NCBI RefSeq assembly: GCF_002776525.5
Contig: NC_045436.1
Span: forward strand, 15,416,049-15,480,048
DNA length: 64,000 nt
From: Piliocolobus tephrosceles
Lineage: Eukaryota; Chordata; Mammalia; Primates; Cercopithecidae
Direction of reading: 5' to 3'
The position numbers and the translations under genes were made by a program. Of this stretch, positions 12,350 through 25,030 are shown in pieces (position 1 is the first letter of the stretch; each line of letters opens with the position of its first letter). Below the pieces are notes generated by a model, which worked only from the letters and a program-made list of their open reading frames with translations, was not told where the DNA came from and ran no database searches.

Positions 12350-12643
12350 ATATTTTTTTGAGATGGAGTCTTGCTCTGTCACCTAGGCTGGACTGTAGTA
12401 GTACGATCTTGGCTCACTGGAACCTCCCCCTCCAGGGTTCAAGTGATTCTCCTGCCTCAGCCTCTTGCGTAGCTGGGGTTACAGGCACCTGTCACCACAC
12501 CCAGCTAATTTTTGTAATTTTAGTAGAAACGGGGTTTCGCCATGTTGGCTAGGCTGGTCTCGAACTCCTGACCTTAGGTGATCCACTCGCCTTGGCCTCC
12601 CAAAGTGCTGGGATTACAGGAGTGAGCTACTGCGCCAGGCCCG
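12350..12643 (-). mobile_element. Alu (AluS-like)
   Basis: Full-length antisense Alu from the T-run and gagatggagtcttgctctgt to gagctactgcgccaggcc. Confidence 0.93.
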
Positions 12644-13440
12644 TGTATAAATTTTTAAAATAGATTCTGTTTACATAACTCATCTGTTTTGGATTAGGGC
12701 AGAAATAATACTCTAGATTATACTTCAGTCAGAAAGTATTCACATCCTTTACTTAATTACACCATTGATAATTCATCTGATATTCTATCATTCAATCAGA
12801 AAGAGTTTTCTCCAGATGGAAGACAGCTGAAAATACATTATAAAATAATATTTCAGCTTAAATCTCCCTTAGTGATAGAAATGCTGGAGCTCTAAATGCT
12901 CAATTTGCCACAGCTGCTCAAAGCAGATAGTGGCAGAAAAATTATCTTTCAAGAAAGAGAAAATATTCAAAATATTAACTGAAAACCAGTTAATACGTGT
13001 AGGGACTATAATCACTGGATAATGCATACTTGGTTACAGAAATATAATGTACATAAATGAATCATTATAAGCTATCACTACTGCTAAAGTAGGCTCTTCA
13101 TATGTTCCCATGTTTTAGGAAGACCAGAACAAAATTAAGAGCAAACGTAGACAACTGCATAAAATAATCTTCCTAAATCACTACTCTTCTGTTTAGGAAA
13201 TCAGGCAGAATTAGAAATTAGAAATACAAAGAGAACACCTATTTAATTTTATATTTCTATCCTACTGTTGTAACTTTAAGAATACTGTCCAGAAACATAT
13301 GGCATGCACTGTTAAAAATCCCTACACTCCAATATCTAACTAGAATGTTTCATCAGGTGCCAATCAGAAAAGTGAAAACTGTACACTGGATTAATTAGAT
13401 AACTCTTAAACAATATGATATTTTCTCTGTGGTTGCATAC

Positions 13441-13563
13441 CTTTCCTGAAGTCATAAACCTGCCACTGATATCAACGCCAATAGCCTCTGCAGATATTTT
13501 CTCATTGCTCAAAGAAGGTTCTGACTTGCCAGAACTGATTTTCTTTCTTTGCTGTGATGGAAT
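13441..13563 (-). CDS. CEP44: CEP44 coding exon (residues 129-169)
   Basis: A 123-base, phase-0 exon. The acceptor has a T-rich tract (TTTTTTTTTCAG) and the donor is AAG|GTATGC. The 41 codons start IPSQQRKKISSGKSEP and end GRFMTSGK. The segment is basic and Ser-rich and looks like a flexible linker between the N-terminal domain and the later coiled coil. No domain is visible in it. Confidence 0.95.
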
Positions 13564-13961
13564 CTGAAAAAAAAAGGTATTAGTCAAAATAACAAATTTT
13601 GTGTGAAAGCATAATTATATATTAAAATTCCATTAACATTTAAATTTTCATATATGAAATATAACTGACAAATAATGAGACTATAATGAGACTACATGAC
13701 TTTTAGAAACTAAGAAATAATGAAAATGCATTATGTTTGAACTATTAGTTTAACACTAGGAGTTCCTAGTCACAACTGTATAAAACAAGAGAGTAGTATT
13801 TAAAATAAACATCAAGCTTTACAAGGTTACTCAAATCTTTGAATAATATGGTAATTATAGTATGAAATAATCTGCTGTCTAGGGTACTGATTTTATACAT
13901 TAAAATACTGAGCCATCTATTAATATCATACATTAGCATTAAAATCTATTCATAAAATTAC

Positions 13962-14108
13962 CTTCTGAAGACTACTTAATTCCTTGTGCTTTTTCATCAC
14001 ACAATTCAAAATATCACAAACAATTTGGATTTTCCATTCTGCAAAACCACATTGGATAAACTGCTTTTTTGTCAAAATTGGTTTATAATTAAACTGATCA
14101 CGAAGGAG
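13962..14108 (-). CDS. CEP44: CEP44 coding exon (residues 80-128)
   Basis: A 147-base, phase-0 exon with a strong acceptor (TTTCCTCTGCAG) and an AAG|GTAATT donor. Its 49 codons begin LLRDQFNYKPILTKKQF and end KHKELSSLQK. It completes the conserved N-terminal domain; the aromatic and Cys-rich stretch with GFAEWKIQIVCDILNC is recognisable. As the length is divisible by three, skipping it would keep frame but remove the end of the domain. An opposite-strand open frame over this exon (13986-14195) is a shadow. Confidence 0.96.
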
Positions 14109-14736
14109 CTGCAGAGGAAACAGACTCTTGTAATAATTGGGAGCAATTTATTTCTAAAATTCCAAATGACAATGCCCACCTGGTCAGGGGAATAATGGCC
14201 ACCTTTGAGAGGACAAGGAAAACCAAGCCATTAACTAAAGAGTACTAAAGTAATTTATAGGGCTGGTGTAAGTCACGATCCGGTAAGACAGGTATCAGGT
14301 GGAAAACAGGTAGCAAAGGATATGCTGGAGAACAGATGACTGTCCAGAGAGATGGAAAAATATAGTCAATCATCAAAAAGTTTAAATATCTTCATAGACA
14401 TTAGAAAAACTCCTTAGTTCACTAGAAGACCACACCAGAATCAGAAACTATAGTTCTATTTGTTTATAACTCTTCCACTATGTGATTTCTGGATAAGTCA
14501 GTAGGCCTTTTGGTCTCAATTTTTCATTTGTAAAATGAAAAAAAAAAAAAAAAAACACGAGATCAGTAGTTTCCTAAATCTACTCTGTGGAGCTCTAGAA
14601 TTTCTTAAAAGCGACTCTTAGCTTCCATGGATGTTTTCTGGGATGAAAAGCAAGAAAGAGAAAGATTAAACAGAGACTACATATAAAAGCTCCCATTTCA
14701 TTGACTGCAACTCTGCTTTTTTTAAAAGACTATTTG

Positions 14737-15029
14737 AGGTTGAGTGCGGTGGCTCGCGCCTGTAATCCCAGCACTTTGGGAGGCCATGGTGGGCAGAGCA
14801 CAAGGTCAGGAAATTGAGATCATCCTGGCCAATATGGTGAAACCCAGTCTTTACTAAAGTACAAAAAATTAGCCAGGCATGGCGGTGCACACCTGTAGTC
14901 CCAGCTACTCAGGAGGCTGAGGCAGGGAAATTGCTTGAACCCAGGAGGCAGAGCTTGCAGTGAGCCTTGATCATGACACTGTACTCCAGCTTGGCAACAG
15001 AGCAAGACTCCGTCTCAAAAAAAAAAAAG
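14737..15029 (+). mobile_element. Alu, full length
   Basis: Sense Alu from tgagtgcggtggctcgcgcc to a 12-base A-run. Target-site duplications aaaagactatttga (about 14724) and aaaagactacatttga (about 15025) flank it. Confidence 0.93.
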
Positions 15030-15617
15030 ACTACATTTGATAAGTGGGTTTTACCATTAAAAACCAACTTTATTACAAACCACAGTACTCAAGCAAAAAT
15101 TAATGATAAAAGCAGGGTTTTAAAAAAATCAAATACAAGATGAAATTCAATATACACATAGTACAAGTATAAATACTAGGGTAGATACAATATGAGACAT
15201 GCTCTCAGACCTCAAAGAATGTATTGGTTAAAAAAAAAAGAATATGTCAGTAATAGTTCCTTCTTACAAACAACTAAATTAACATATAATTCTAAAAAAC
15301 TATACATTTTATTGAATATAATTACATTATTCCCTAATTTCTGCCAGTATACCAAATTTTACTAAAATTTGATTAAAAAGGGCAAACAATAGCCAATAAC
15401 AAATAATTACCAGTTGCTGTATTTATTAGAATAGATAACATTCAAAAAGCAAACATGAATTGCATTTTGATTTCAATAGGGACTGCATTTAAATGAGATA
15501 AATACAAATGAAAATATCCTGTCAACTGTATATGCTGCATATATTTAAGAAGTTTTGACTAAAACATTAAATTTTTAAAAATCATTCAATAATTACTGTT
15601 TCATAAACTCAAAATAC

Positions 15618-15765
15618 CTTATAGACAGCATCTATAAAGCGCAAGTCATTTTTTGCTATGAGCTCTACATTGGATTCCATTATAAGTTCTGTTACATAAG
15701 GTGAGTATGAGGTAAAAGAATAGCTGATGATGGGCAAAGATGCTGCTGGGTCTCCCTTTATCAAA
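15618..15765 (-). CDS. CEP44: CEP44 coding exon (residues 30-79)
   Basis: A 148-base exon bounded by a CCTAACAG acceptor and an AAG|GTATTT donor on the minus strand. It completes Gly30 and adds 49 codons, beginning LIKGDPAASLPIISYSF and ending DLRFIDAVYK. It forms the middle of the N-terminal CEP44 domain, which I place at about residues 5-128. There is no stop or frameshift, and both boundaries keep the reading frame. The intron on its upstream side (15766-18927) holds an antisense AluYR-type element, an L2 fragment and a short tandem duplication. Confidence 0.96.
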
Positions 15766-16757
15766 CTGTTAGGAAAAAAAGAAAAACATTCTTAGTAAGC
15801 ATTTAATAAGCATAATTCCACAAAGTTGGATAATCAAGAAAATACTAGAAATGTTTATAATAATTTAAAACTTAACACTACAGCTATAATAATTAGGTGA
15901 TACATGAGACCTTCTAGATTCCATTCCCCATTCTAAACCAGTCTAACCAGAGTACTATGAAATACCACTGTTCATCTGCTCAAAAAACTTACTATAGGTC
16001 TCTAGTACCAACTATTTATCATTGATTTTCCATAGCTTAGTGTTATGTGATCTACTCCATTTTCTACTACTAATAAAAGCAATGTACCATCTTACAATAT
16101 TGAAGTACACTTTATGGTTTTGCAAACACTTGTTCTATTACCTCCTTTGCTCTCTACCACAAACTTCCAAAGTAAAGATTATGAATTCTAAGTTACAGAT
16201 GAGGAAGATGAGGTGGGAAAAAGCATGAACTGTGGCTTGGCTGAGCAGTCTATTACTTTTCACTTACTGTGCATTCTAAATCTTACATTATTACCTATGC
16301 TAATTCCTCCAGTCTAGAAAGGTATCCCACTCTTCTTTGCTTATCCAATTGTTATTCATTTTTTATGCATCATTCATCAAATTTCAAGCTTCCCATGAAG
16401 CTGTCAACTTTCTGATCTATACTGATCTCTCCGAGAAAGACTCCCAGGCTACTCAGTATCTGCTGTGTCACTATCTGTCTGGTAGTGTTTCCTGTCTTCT
16501 TATTTTCTCAATGTGAAGTACCTTCACCGAATTTCCCACAACAAAGCACAGGAGATATTTGTTCAATTTGCCAGTTACATTTCTTAAATTGTAGTATTTT
16601 GTATTTATATAAAACATAAATGTTTTCCAAATAATTCAAGATGTTCACATAAATATCCCCATCTCCACCCAAATTTTTAGTAAGAAAGAGAACAAATACA
16701 TGATGATAACACTGCATTTTGTTTTTCTGGACAATATGAGTTGTTTCTTTTATGTTT

Positions 16758-17059
16758 CTTTTTTTTTTTTTTTTGAGACGGAGTCTTGCTCTGTCGCCCA
16801 GGCTGGAGTGCAGTGGCCAGATCTCAGCTCACTGCAAGCTCCGCCTCCCGGGTATATGCCATTCTCCTGCCTCAGCCTCCGGAGTAGCTGGGACTACAGG
16901 CGCCCACCACTACGCCCGGCTAGATTTTTGTATTTTTTTAGTAGAGACGGGGTTTCACTGTGTTAGCCAGGATGGTCTCGATCACCTGACCTCGTGATCC
17001 GCCCGTCTCGGCCTCCCACAGTGCTGGGATTACAGGCTTGAGCCACCGTGCCCGGCCTA
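16758..17059 (-). mobile_element. AluY, cercopithecid AluYR-like
   Basis: Full-length antisense AluY. Diagnostic-looking features are gtggccagatctcagctc, cctccggagtagctg, ccgcccgtctcggcctccc and ggcttgagccaccg (sense: GGCTCAAGCC), which I associate with AluYR of Old World monkeys. It lies between CEP44 exons 15618-15765 and 18928-19064. Confidence 0.88.
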
Positions 17060-17924
17060 TGTTTCTTTAAGATACTATAATATTTCACCCAATCAGAAAA
17101 CTGCTCTGGCAACCTTGTCTATCTGAAACACAGTCCAAAAACAGGAATTGAAAAAAAAAAAAACCTTTGAACAGCAAATCTGTCCATTTTATGCAAACTA
17201 TACATAGATGACAGCCAGGCCCACATTTAACACTTCTTATGTTAAACAATTTCAACAACCTTGGTTGTCTAGTTCCTAAGGACTTAGCATATTAGAAACA
17301 GTAAGAAAAACAGATATTAGAAACTGGCATACCAACACAAAAAACAGCAAATGGCCAGAAAACATTACAAATGTGAAAAAGTAGAAAATGAGGGGGGTGT
17401 TGTGTGTGTACTTACATGTGTGTGGCAGGGAGACTAGCAATCTGAGTGTCTCCGTGGAAGAAGCAAGTAGCATTCCAAATCTCAACAGACCCTGCAGATT
17501 TCAGTATGTTATATAATAATCTAAAAATTATTGTTCTTAAGGATGCTTTTGGGTAATAAGAAAATTAAATGTTTAAACACTGTATTTAGAATACAAGATA
17601 ATATTGGTATATTTTAGAATTATTCCTGTTTAAAATGTCTTTTAAAATGTTGACGCTTAAAGTGGCAAGGGGAAATCTTGGCTACTCAAACTGGTTAAAC
17701 CCCTGCAAGTTCTGGATGGTCAGGATTTTCATGTTTTGAGGAATCAAGATGATTCTTACATACGTAGATTACATCTGTTTCATATCTTCTGCCACTCACA
17801 TATAATGCCTATAGTAACAGCAATTAGACCTAACTTTCTCCTTACTCTCCTCTCTATCCTTTCACTTTCAGCCTTCTCTTGACAGCCCCTACCTCTCCCT
17901 AGTGTAACCTCAAGAGTAATTAGA

Positions 17925-17960
17925 ATATCCATTCTTATATGGATATCCATTCTTATATGT
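17925..17960. repeat. 18-base tandem duplication
   Basis: Two copies of atatccattcttatatg plus one base, at 17925-17942 and 17943-17960. Confidence 0.9.
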
Positions 17961-18049
17961 AAAGCCCATTACTGAAGGATTCTACTTAGTAGTTGGTTTA
18001 ACCATGTTTCACTTTACTCTTGAACATCTAACTTGGACTTGTCCCTGGA

Positions 18050-18260
18050 CACTCATTCATTCAATAAATGTCTAATCAACTCCTAATATGTGCCATGCAT
18101 AATTCTAGATGGGAGGATTCAACAGTGAAAACAAAAATCAAAGTCTAAGACTTCAGCTTACATTCTCATAAGCTGAAGGGAAACATTTAATCAATCCATC
18201 AATTAATCAATGATAAAAGGTTAAGGGTAAGTGTTATGAAGAAACAGAAGTGTGAAGGGA
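18050..18260 (-). mobile_element. L2 fragment
   Basis: Antisense L2 3' end: cattcattcaataaatgtct, tatgtgccatgcataattct and cagcttacattctcat are in the expected order. Confidence 0.6.
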
Positions 18261-18927
18261 TACAGAATGACTGCAGTACCATATTAGATAGGAATGAATA
18301 CAGGAAAATGTATGTTGCCATATTCTAAAAACGTTAAGTCATAGTTGCAAAATGGGAGCTAAAGTGAAAGGTTCAAAGTGGGGTCTGTTAAATGGGAGAG
18401 CTTAAGAGCAATCTTCAGGTTGCCATACACAAAAAAATATACTAACTAGAATATTCCGTATGAAAGGAACACTTGCCTTAAAGGTATAAAATTTTTCCTC
18501 CATAAAAGAATAAACAAATAAATGACAAGAAAAGACTGATGAGAAATGGCAACAATCTCTTCTTACTCTGGATATATTTAACTGTAAGAAATATCATCCA
18601 ACTGAATGTGAGAGAGTGGTAGATTATACAATTAATGAAATCTATTATACTTCTATGAGTTTAAAAGTTGTACAGAGATTATACCTTATACAGATAAACA
18701 CTGTGCTTCTAAACAGTTTTAAATCTTTTAAGTTGGAATTCTTTATTTGTTCATACTTAGAAATAAACTCCTATAATTCCTTGCTTTCTCAAATATTTTA
18801 ATCATTTCCAGGCAGATTTAAATAGGATCCAGGTAAAATCTGATTTTTCTTAGGTAGTCCCCCATGTTAAATATTATCTCAAATCACTAGCAAGAAGAAT
18901 ACAATTAAGTTTGATATTATAGCTTAC

Positions 18928-19064
18928 CCTACACAGTCCACCTCTTCAGGATAATTTAGCAAGCGGAGCACCTGTTCTAGGTTCCGTAAGCTTCTTTTTA
19001 AGTCACCTGTTGCCATTATGTAACATCGGATTCAGTTCTAACTCTTGAAAGTCGAATTTTTCAC
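18928..19064 (-). CDS. CEP44: CEP44 first coding exon (residues 1-30)
   Basis: Reading the minus strand, an acceptor (...TATTAG) precedes base 19064. The exon has 48 bases of 5'UTR and an ATG at 19016-19014, then 29 codons plus two bases, ending at a GTAAG donor (18927 down). The protein starts MATGDLKRSLRNLEQVLRLL, the conserved start of CEP44 and of its N-terminal helical domain. I chose this ATG because it matches the family start; the 5'UTR has an ATG two codon-lengths upstream ('ATGTTACATAATGG'), out of frame and closing quickly. The acceptor's pyrimidine tract is weak, so the 5' border is less certain than the donor. The split GG|T codon (Gly30) is completed by the exon at 15765. Confidence 0.93.
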
Positions 19065-19589
19065 CTAATAATAGAAATCCATGAAATATTGGTTAAGTCT
19101 CTGTATTTCTGAAGCTTCTTGATTCTATTTTGTTCATATCTTACCCTAGCTCTTTTTCCCCTATCTTCTTCTCTACTACTCAAGGTCTACTTTGTAACTA
19201 CTGTGAGTTCCTGAAAATAGGGTGTCTCCTCTACCCTCCTACATGTTTTCCTTCCAAAAAAAAAGTGCCTTATATTCATCTTATTATAAGTATCTTATAT
19301 GACACTTGCCCAAATAGTTTTTTTTTTAAGCATAAAGCACCGTTTAAGACACATCAACTTGGAATAACATCCATCAGTGACTCTTTTAGATGCTTATAGA
19401 GGCTACATAACACAATCAGTAAAAAATGGAGACAAATAAATTTAGCATAGATTTAATCAGAGTCACAGGGCTCTGATCTCACACAGTTGCCAAAATGATA
19501 CTTTTCCTAAAAACTAAAAGTACATTTTAAAAATGCAGGGTTCACTTGGATAAATATGACAGATTAAACGCATGTTACCTTCCTTTCCA

Positions 19590-20635
19590 TTTTCTAAAGA
19601 CCACTAAAATGAAAGTAAATAATTTAAAATCATCTATACCCACCAGGACAAAAAGAACTTCAGGAGATTTCACATGACAAAACAGGTATCAACAAAATTT
19701 TGGAAAATGAAAAGCAAATGAATAAGGGACAACCAATCTAGCAGAGCAGAGACAGGCCAATCCCATCTGCCTATTTAGGAGGAAACCAACTGAAGCAAGA
19801 TAGGTTCACAAATCAGGTGCACTTGATGCTTCTGAAAGACAAAGGGGTAAGTCCAGGGGGCTGAAATAAGAATGATTATTTGAAAGTCTACATAAGAAGC
19901 AGCTTACCCTAGAATTTATTTTCCCTCTCGTCTCCTATCCCTACACACATAACTTGCTCATCAAGGCAACTACCTCTCACCTTCCCTGGAAAGAGAAAAG
20001 AACTTTACATTCTAAAGAAATTGAATCAAAGAGGCACCAAATTTGGAAACATCAGGCAAGGCAAACAATATGGAATGAAATGTTCGAAGGCAGAAAGAAG
20101 TATTAATGAAAACACACACAGACACAGAGTAATCAAGTTTCTTCCTATATCTCAGCCGCAAGAAACTGAGACTTATATCCTCCATGACAACAGACTATCA
20201 AGTTCTATGCTAGAGAAGGTGGACGGACCTAGAGAAAAAGTATCATCACATTTCTGACATTTGAAGAAAACCCCCATTGAAAAGGGCAGGGTCTTGCCCA
20301 ATAAACCTGCAGCAAACTCACTCATTGATAAGTCCTAGCCAGGCACCTTTTTTTCTTAGATTCTCACGTTTAAAACTGAATATATGCCCAAAGGTCAATA
20401 ACTATTAGAGGGAAACTTTCAGTATGAAAAGTATATATAAATACCTTTAACAAAATAAGCAGAGAAGAAAAATTAGTGGAAATAGAGATAATACAGAGAA
20501 AAAAATTCAAAATGAAGCTTTCCATTCTCAATGATGAGATTAGAAAAAAAATTAAAACCTAAAACAAGAATCGAAGGATATAAAAAATATGAAGCTTGTG
20601 AGAATGCAAAATGAGCCAGAGATTGTTAAAGTGGA
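19590..20635. other. Part of CEP44 intron 1 with no recognised gene
   Basis: AT-rich intron sequence. Its A-rich plus strand and its position ahead of an L1M ORF2 suggest old L1M or HAL1 5' sequence, but I cannot name it. The 78-residue frame at 20021-20257 has no recognisable domain. Confidence 0.35.
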
Positions 20636-20997
20636 CCAAAAATAAGATCTAACTACATGTTGTCTATAAGAAATCCATTTTGTTTATAAGATTAAAAGTA
20701 AATGGATAGGGAAAAATATACCATGCTAACATTAATTAAGAGAAAGCAGGAACAGTTATATTAATCTCAGACAGCAGACTTTATAATAAGGAAAGTTATT
20801 AGGGATAAAGGGGCATTACATAAAGATAAACGACTTAATTCTCCCAAAAAATATGACAATCTTTAATATATATGCACCTGACAACACAACGTCAAGATAT
20901 ATGAAACAAAAACTGACAGAACCACAAGGAGAAATATACAAACCCCTGTTTTAGTTGGAGACTTCAACACTCCTCTATCAAAGATAGATCCAGCAGG

Positions 20998-21050
20998 CAA
21001 AAAATAAAATAAAGTAAAATAAAATAAAATAATAATAATAATAATAAAAT
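20998..21050 (+). repeat. (TAAAA)n/(TAA)n simple repeat
   Basis: A pure A/T run of ataaaataaag-like and aataataataat units inside the L1M endonuclease region. Confidence 0.9.
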
Positions 21051-22047
21051 CAGCAAGGACAAACAATATCATCTATCAGCTGGATATAATGAATATTTAT
21101 AGACTACTTCATCAAACAACAATAGAATACATATTCTTCTCAATTTCACATGGAACATCCAAGAGAGACTACCTTTGGGGTCATAAGGCATACCTTATCA
21201 CATTTTTAAAAAGTAGAAGTCATACAATGTCTGCTTTTAGACCACAATGAATTTAAATAGAAATCAACAATAGAATTTAAAATGATGGCAAAAATAAAAA
21301 TTTAAATAAGTTTGAGGAGATAATCATAGTTACAAAATGGACGAAAAGATACAAAAGTGGAATAGAAATTATAAGAAAATTAGAGTACCAAACCAAAAGG
21401 TTCAACATCTCATGAACATGAGAAAATGAGGGAGGAAATTGTGAAATAATACGAAAACACCTCTCAAGACGGAATGTCATGATTTTCTAGGTTGAAAGAA
21501 CACAATGAATGATCAAACAAGAAGTGAAACAAAACTCACAGCAAGATATATCACTGTGCCATTTCATAACGTAAACGAGAAGATTTGTAAAACATCCAAC
21601 AAGGCAAGAAAAGATCACATAGGAAGAATATCAAAACAGCATCAAATTTTCAATAGCAATGTTAGAAGCTAAAGTATAAAGCAACATTATCTTCAAAATC
21701 CTGAGAGGAATTACATATAATCTTGAATTCTACACTCAATCAAGGTATCAAATATCACACCCAGCAATGTACTCTAGGTTTGCAGGGGCTTAGTACAACA
21801 TTCTAAAAATCAATGTAAGCCACATGAGCAGGTCAAAGAAGGTAAATCATGTATTATCAATGGATGTAGAAAAAGTACTTGAAAAAAATCTAACACCCAC
21901 CCATAATAAAAACTCTCAGCAAACTAGGAATAGAGGGAAACTTCCTCAACTTAAATTGGGAAAATACCTAGAATTCTGAAACAAACAATACAATTTAAAA
22001 ATAGGCAAAAGATGTTAACAGATATTTCACTAAAGAGGATATATGGA

Positions 22048-22800
22048 GAAATGCAAATCAAAACCACAATGAGATACCACCTCACACCAGTTAGAATGGC
22101 AATCATTAAAAAGTCAGGAAACAACAGGTGTTGGAGAGGATGTGGAGAAATAGGAACACTTTTACACTGTTGGTGGGATTGTAAACTAGTTCAACCATTA
22201 TGGAAAACAGTATGGCAATTCCTCAAGGATCTAGAACTAGATGTACCATATGACCCAGCCATCCCACTACTGGGTATATACCCAAAGGATTATAAATCAT
22301 GCTGCTATAAAGACACATGCACACGTATGTTTATTGCGGCACTATTCACAATAGCAAAGACTTGGAATCAACCCAAATGTCCATCAGTGACAGACTGGAT
22401 TAAGAAATGTGGCACATATACACCATGGAATACTATGCAGCCATAAAAAAGGATGAGTTTGCATCCTTTGTAGGGACATGGATGCAGCTGGAAACCATCA
22501 TTCTTAGCAAACTATCACAAAAACAGAAAACCAAACACCGCATGTTCTCACTCATAGGTGGGAACTGAACAATGAGATCACTTGGACTCGGGAAGGGGAA
22601 CATCACACACCGGGGCCTATCATGGGGAGGGGGGAGGAGGGAGGGATTGCATTGGGAGTTATACCTGATATAAATGATGAATTGATGGGTGCTGACGAGT
22701 TGATGGGTGCAGCACACCAACATGGCACAAGTATACATATGTAACAAACCTGCACGTTATGCACATGTACCCTAGAACTTAAAGTATAATAAAAAAAAAA
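22048..22800 (+). mobile_element. Young 5'-truncated L1 (Old World monkey type)
   Basis: ORF2 C-terminus (22048-22560) plus 3'UTR and A-tail. A perfect 15-base target-site duplication, aagaggatatatgga (22033-22047 and 22801-22815), flanks it inside the older L1M. The 3'UTR has gatgaattgatgggtgct followed by gacgagttgatgggtgca, and matches 60907-61301 almost throughout. The ORF2 tail is open over about 144 codons but lacks the upstream domains. Confidence 0.95.
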
Positions 22801-24736
22801 AAGAGGATATATGGATTGTAAATAATATGAAAAGTGGCTCAAAATCATTTATCATTAGAGATTTGCAAATTAAACCAAAATACCACTACACACCTATTAG
22901 AATGGCCATAAAGCCTACAAAAAAACCAACAGCTAACACCACACTTAAGGCTGAGAAACTGTATACTTCGTCCAAAGACCGGGAATAACACAAGGTCACC
23001 ACTCCTATTCAACAGTGTTCCAGAAGTCCTAGCTAGTGAAATGAGGCAAGCAAAGGAAATAAAATACCTTAGGAAGAAAGGAATAAAGTGGTCTTCATTT
23101 GCAAAAGACATGATTGTTTATGTAGGAAATGCTACAGAATCAACAAAAACCCCTAGAACTAAAAAGTGAGTATAGCAAAGTCACATAATATAAGGTCAAT
23201 ACACAAAAGTCAAATGTTTTCCTATATATTGGCAACAAATGATTAGAATGAAATATAAAACTAAAAACACCATTGTCACAGCACAAAAAACACTTATAAG
23301 TCTAACAAAATATGTACTTGATCTGTATGTCACAAACTACAATACTATGAAAGAAATCGAAGAAGGTTTTAGCTAGAAGAGGATAGTGAAACAAGACCTC
23401 CCCAGCCCCTGTCCTTTACAGAATCACCAATTTAGCAACCATCTGTGTATAAAAGTGCCCTGAAAGGTCCAAGTAGGAGGGTGTGACATCCTTCTGGAGC
23501 CCAAGACTGATAGAAGCCATTTTGAGAAGGCGTGCCCCGGTAGCTGGCATGTGACTACAGATCTGGCTCCAGACCCAGCAGCAGCCTCATCAGCATGTGG
23601 GCTTCAACCCACCTGTCCAAGGTCTCACAGGAAGACTTGTTTGTCTGGGAACCCAGAAGGAACCACACCCAAATAAGCCCCAGTAATAGGCCCACAATCT
23701 GCAGACCTGATTTTGAACATGTAAGCAGACCCACAACTTGGCTCCACCTAGGTGACTGTGGTTTAGAAGTCAGTCTCATCAGGGACCCAGCAGGAGAAGA
23801 TCTTTATCTACTGAAATCACTCTGTGAAGTACAGAAGTGGTAACTGCTCCTTCAAATGTACAGACACCAGTGAAAGACTCAAAGGATTATGAGTAAATAT
23901 AACATGCCAAAGGAAACCAATAATGTTACAGAAACTGACTATAATAAGATGAAGATCCATGAACTGCTTGACGAAGAATTCAAAATAATCATCTTAAAGC
24001 TCAGTGAGCTACAAAAACAAAAAAACAAACAAACCCAGATAGAAAATGAAATAAAATCAGGAAAACAATACATGAACAAAATTTTGTTCAATAAAGGAGA
24101 AGCATAAAAAAGAACCAAACAGAAATCCTAGAGCTGAAGGATACAATGACTGAACTAAAAAATTCAATAGAAGACTTCAACAGACTCAATCAACTGAAAG
24201 AAAGAATCACCAAACTGGAATACTGGTCATATGAAATTATGCAATTAGAGGAAGAAATATAAAGAAGAATAAAAAGTGAAATGAAGTAATACTACGGGAC
24301 TTATGGTACACCACTAAGTAACTTAATAAAGACATTATAAAAGTTCCAGAAGGCAAAGACAGAGAGAGAGAAAGGGGCAGAAAGCACATTTAGATTATAG
24401 CTGAAAACTTCCCAAATCTAGGGATGAAAATGAACATCCAGACCATGAAGCCCAAAAGTTCCCAAACAGGTTGAAGCCAAAGAGGTCTGCACCAATACAT
24501 ACTATAAAGAATTTGTCAAAATTCAAAGACGGAAAAATAATTTTGACAGCAACGACAGAAAAGTAACTTACTTCATGTAATGGAGCCCCCATAAAGGTAT
24601 TGGTGAATTTCTCAGCAGAACACTTGCAGGCAAGGAGAGAGTGGAATGACATATTCAACATACTGAAAGTAAAAAAAGAAACCTGACAACCAAAAATAAT
24701 TACCTGAAAAAACTGTCCTTCAAGAAGAAGGAAATA

Positions 24737-25030
24737 GCCATGAGTGGTGGCTCACACCTGTAATCGCAGCACTTGAGGAGGCCGAGGCAGACAGATTGCT
24801 TGAGCTCAGAGACCACCCTGGGAAACATGGTGAAATCCTGTCTCTACAAAAAATACAAAAATTAGCCAGTCATGGTGGTGCATGCCTCTAGTCCCAGCTA
24901 CTTGGGAGGCTGTAGTGGGAGGTTGGCTTGAGCCCAGGAGGTTGAGGTTGCAATGAGCTGAGATCATGTTACTGCACTCCAGCCTGTGCAACAGAGCCAG
25001 ACCTGAAAAAAAAAAAAAAAAGAAAAGAAA
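24737..25030 (+). mobile_element. Alu (old, J/S-like)
   Basis: Sense Alu from gccatgagtggtggctcaca to an A-rich tail, inserted in the L1M ORF1 region. Confidence 0.9.

Larger units (their letters stand above)
20635..23345 (+). mobile_element. Old L1M ORF2 region, rearranged and interrupted
   Basis: Diverged sense L1 ORF2. The endonuclease section lies at about 20650-21250 (ttagttggagacttcaacac), and the RT and C-terminal sections follow out of normal order at about 21840-23160. A TAAAA/TAA simple repeat (20998-21050) replaces part of it. A young L1 was inserted at 22048-22800. Confidence 0.8.

Noticed and set aside
13986..14195. Plus-strand frame over CEP44 coding exon 13962-14108
   Set aside because: It is a shadow of the CEP44 exon, which has a better supported frame and splice sites.
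22012..22446. 144-codon frame that looks like a reverse transcriptase-associated protein
   Set aside because: It is the C-terminal part of L1 ORF2 in a 5'-truncated insertion, not a gene.
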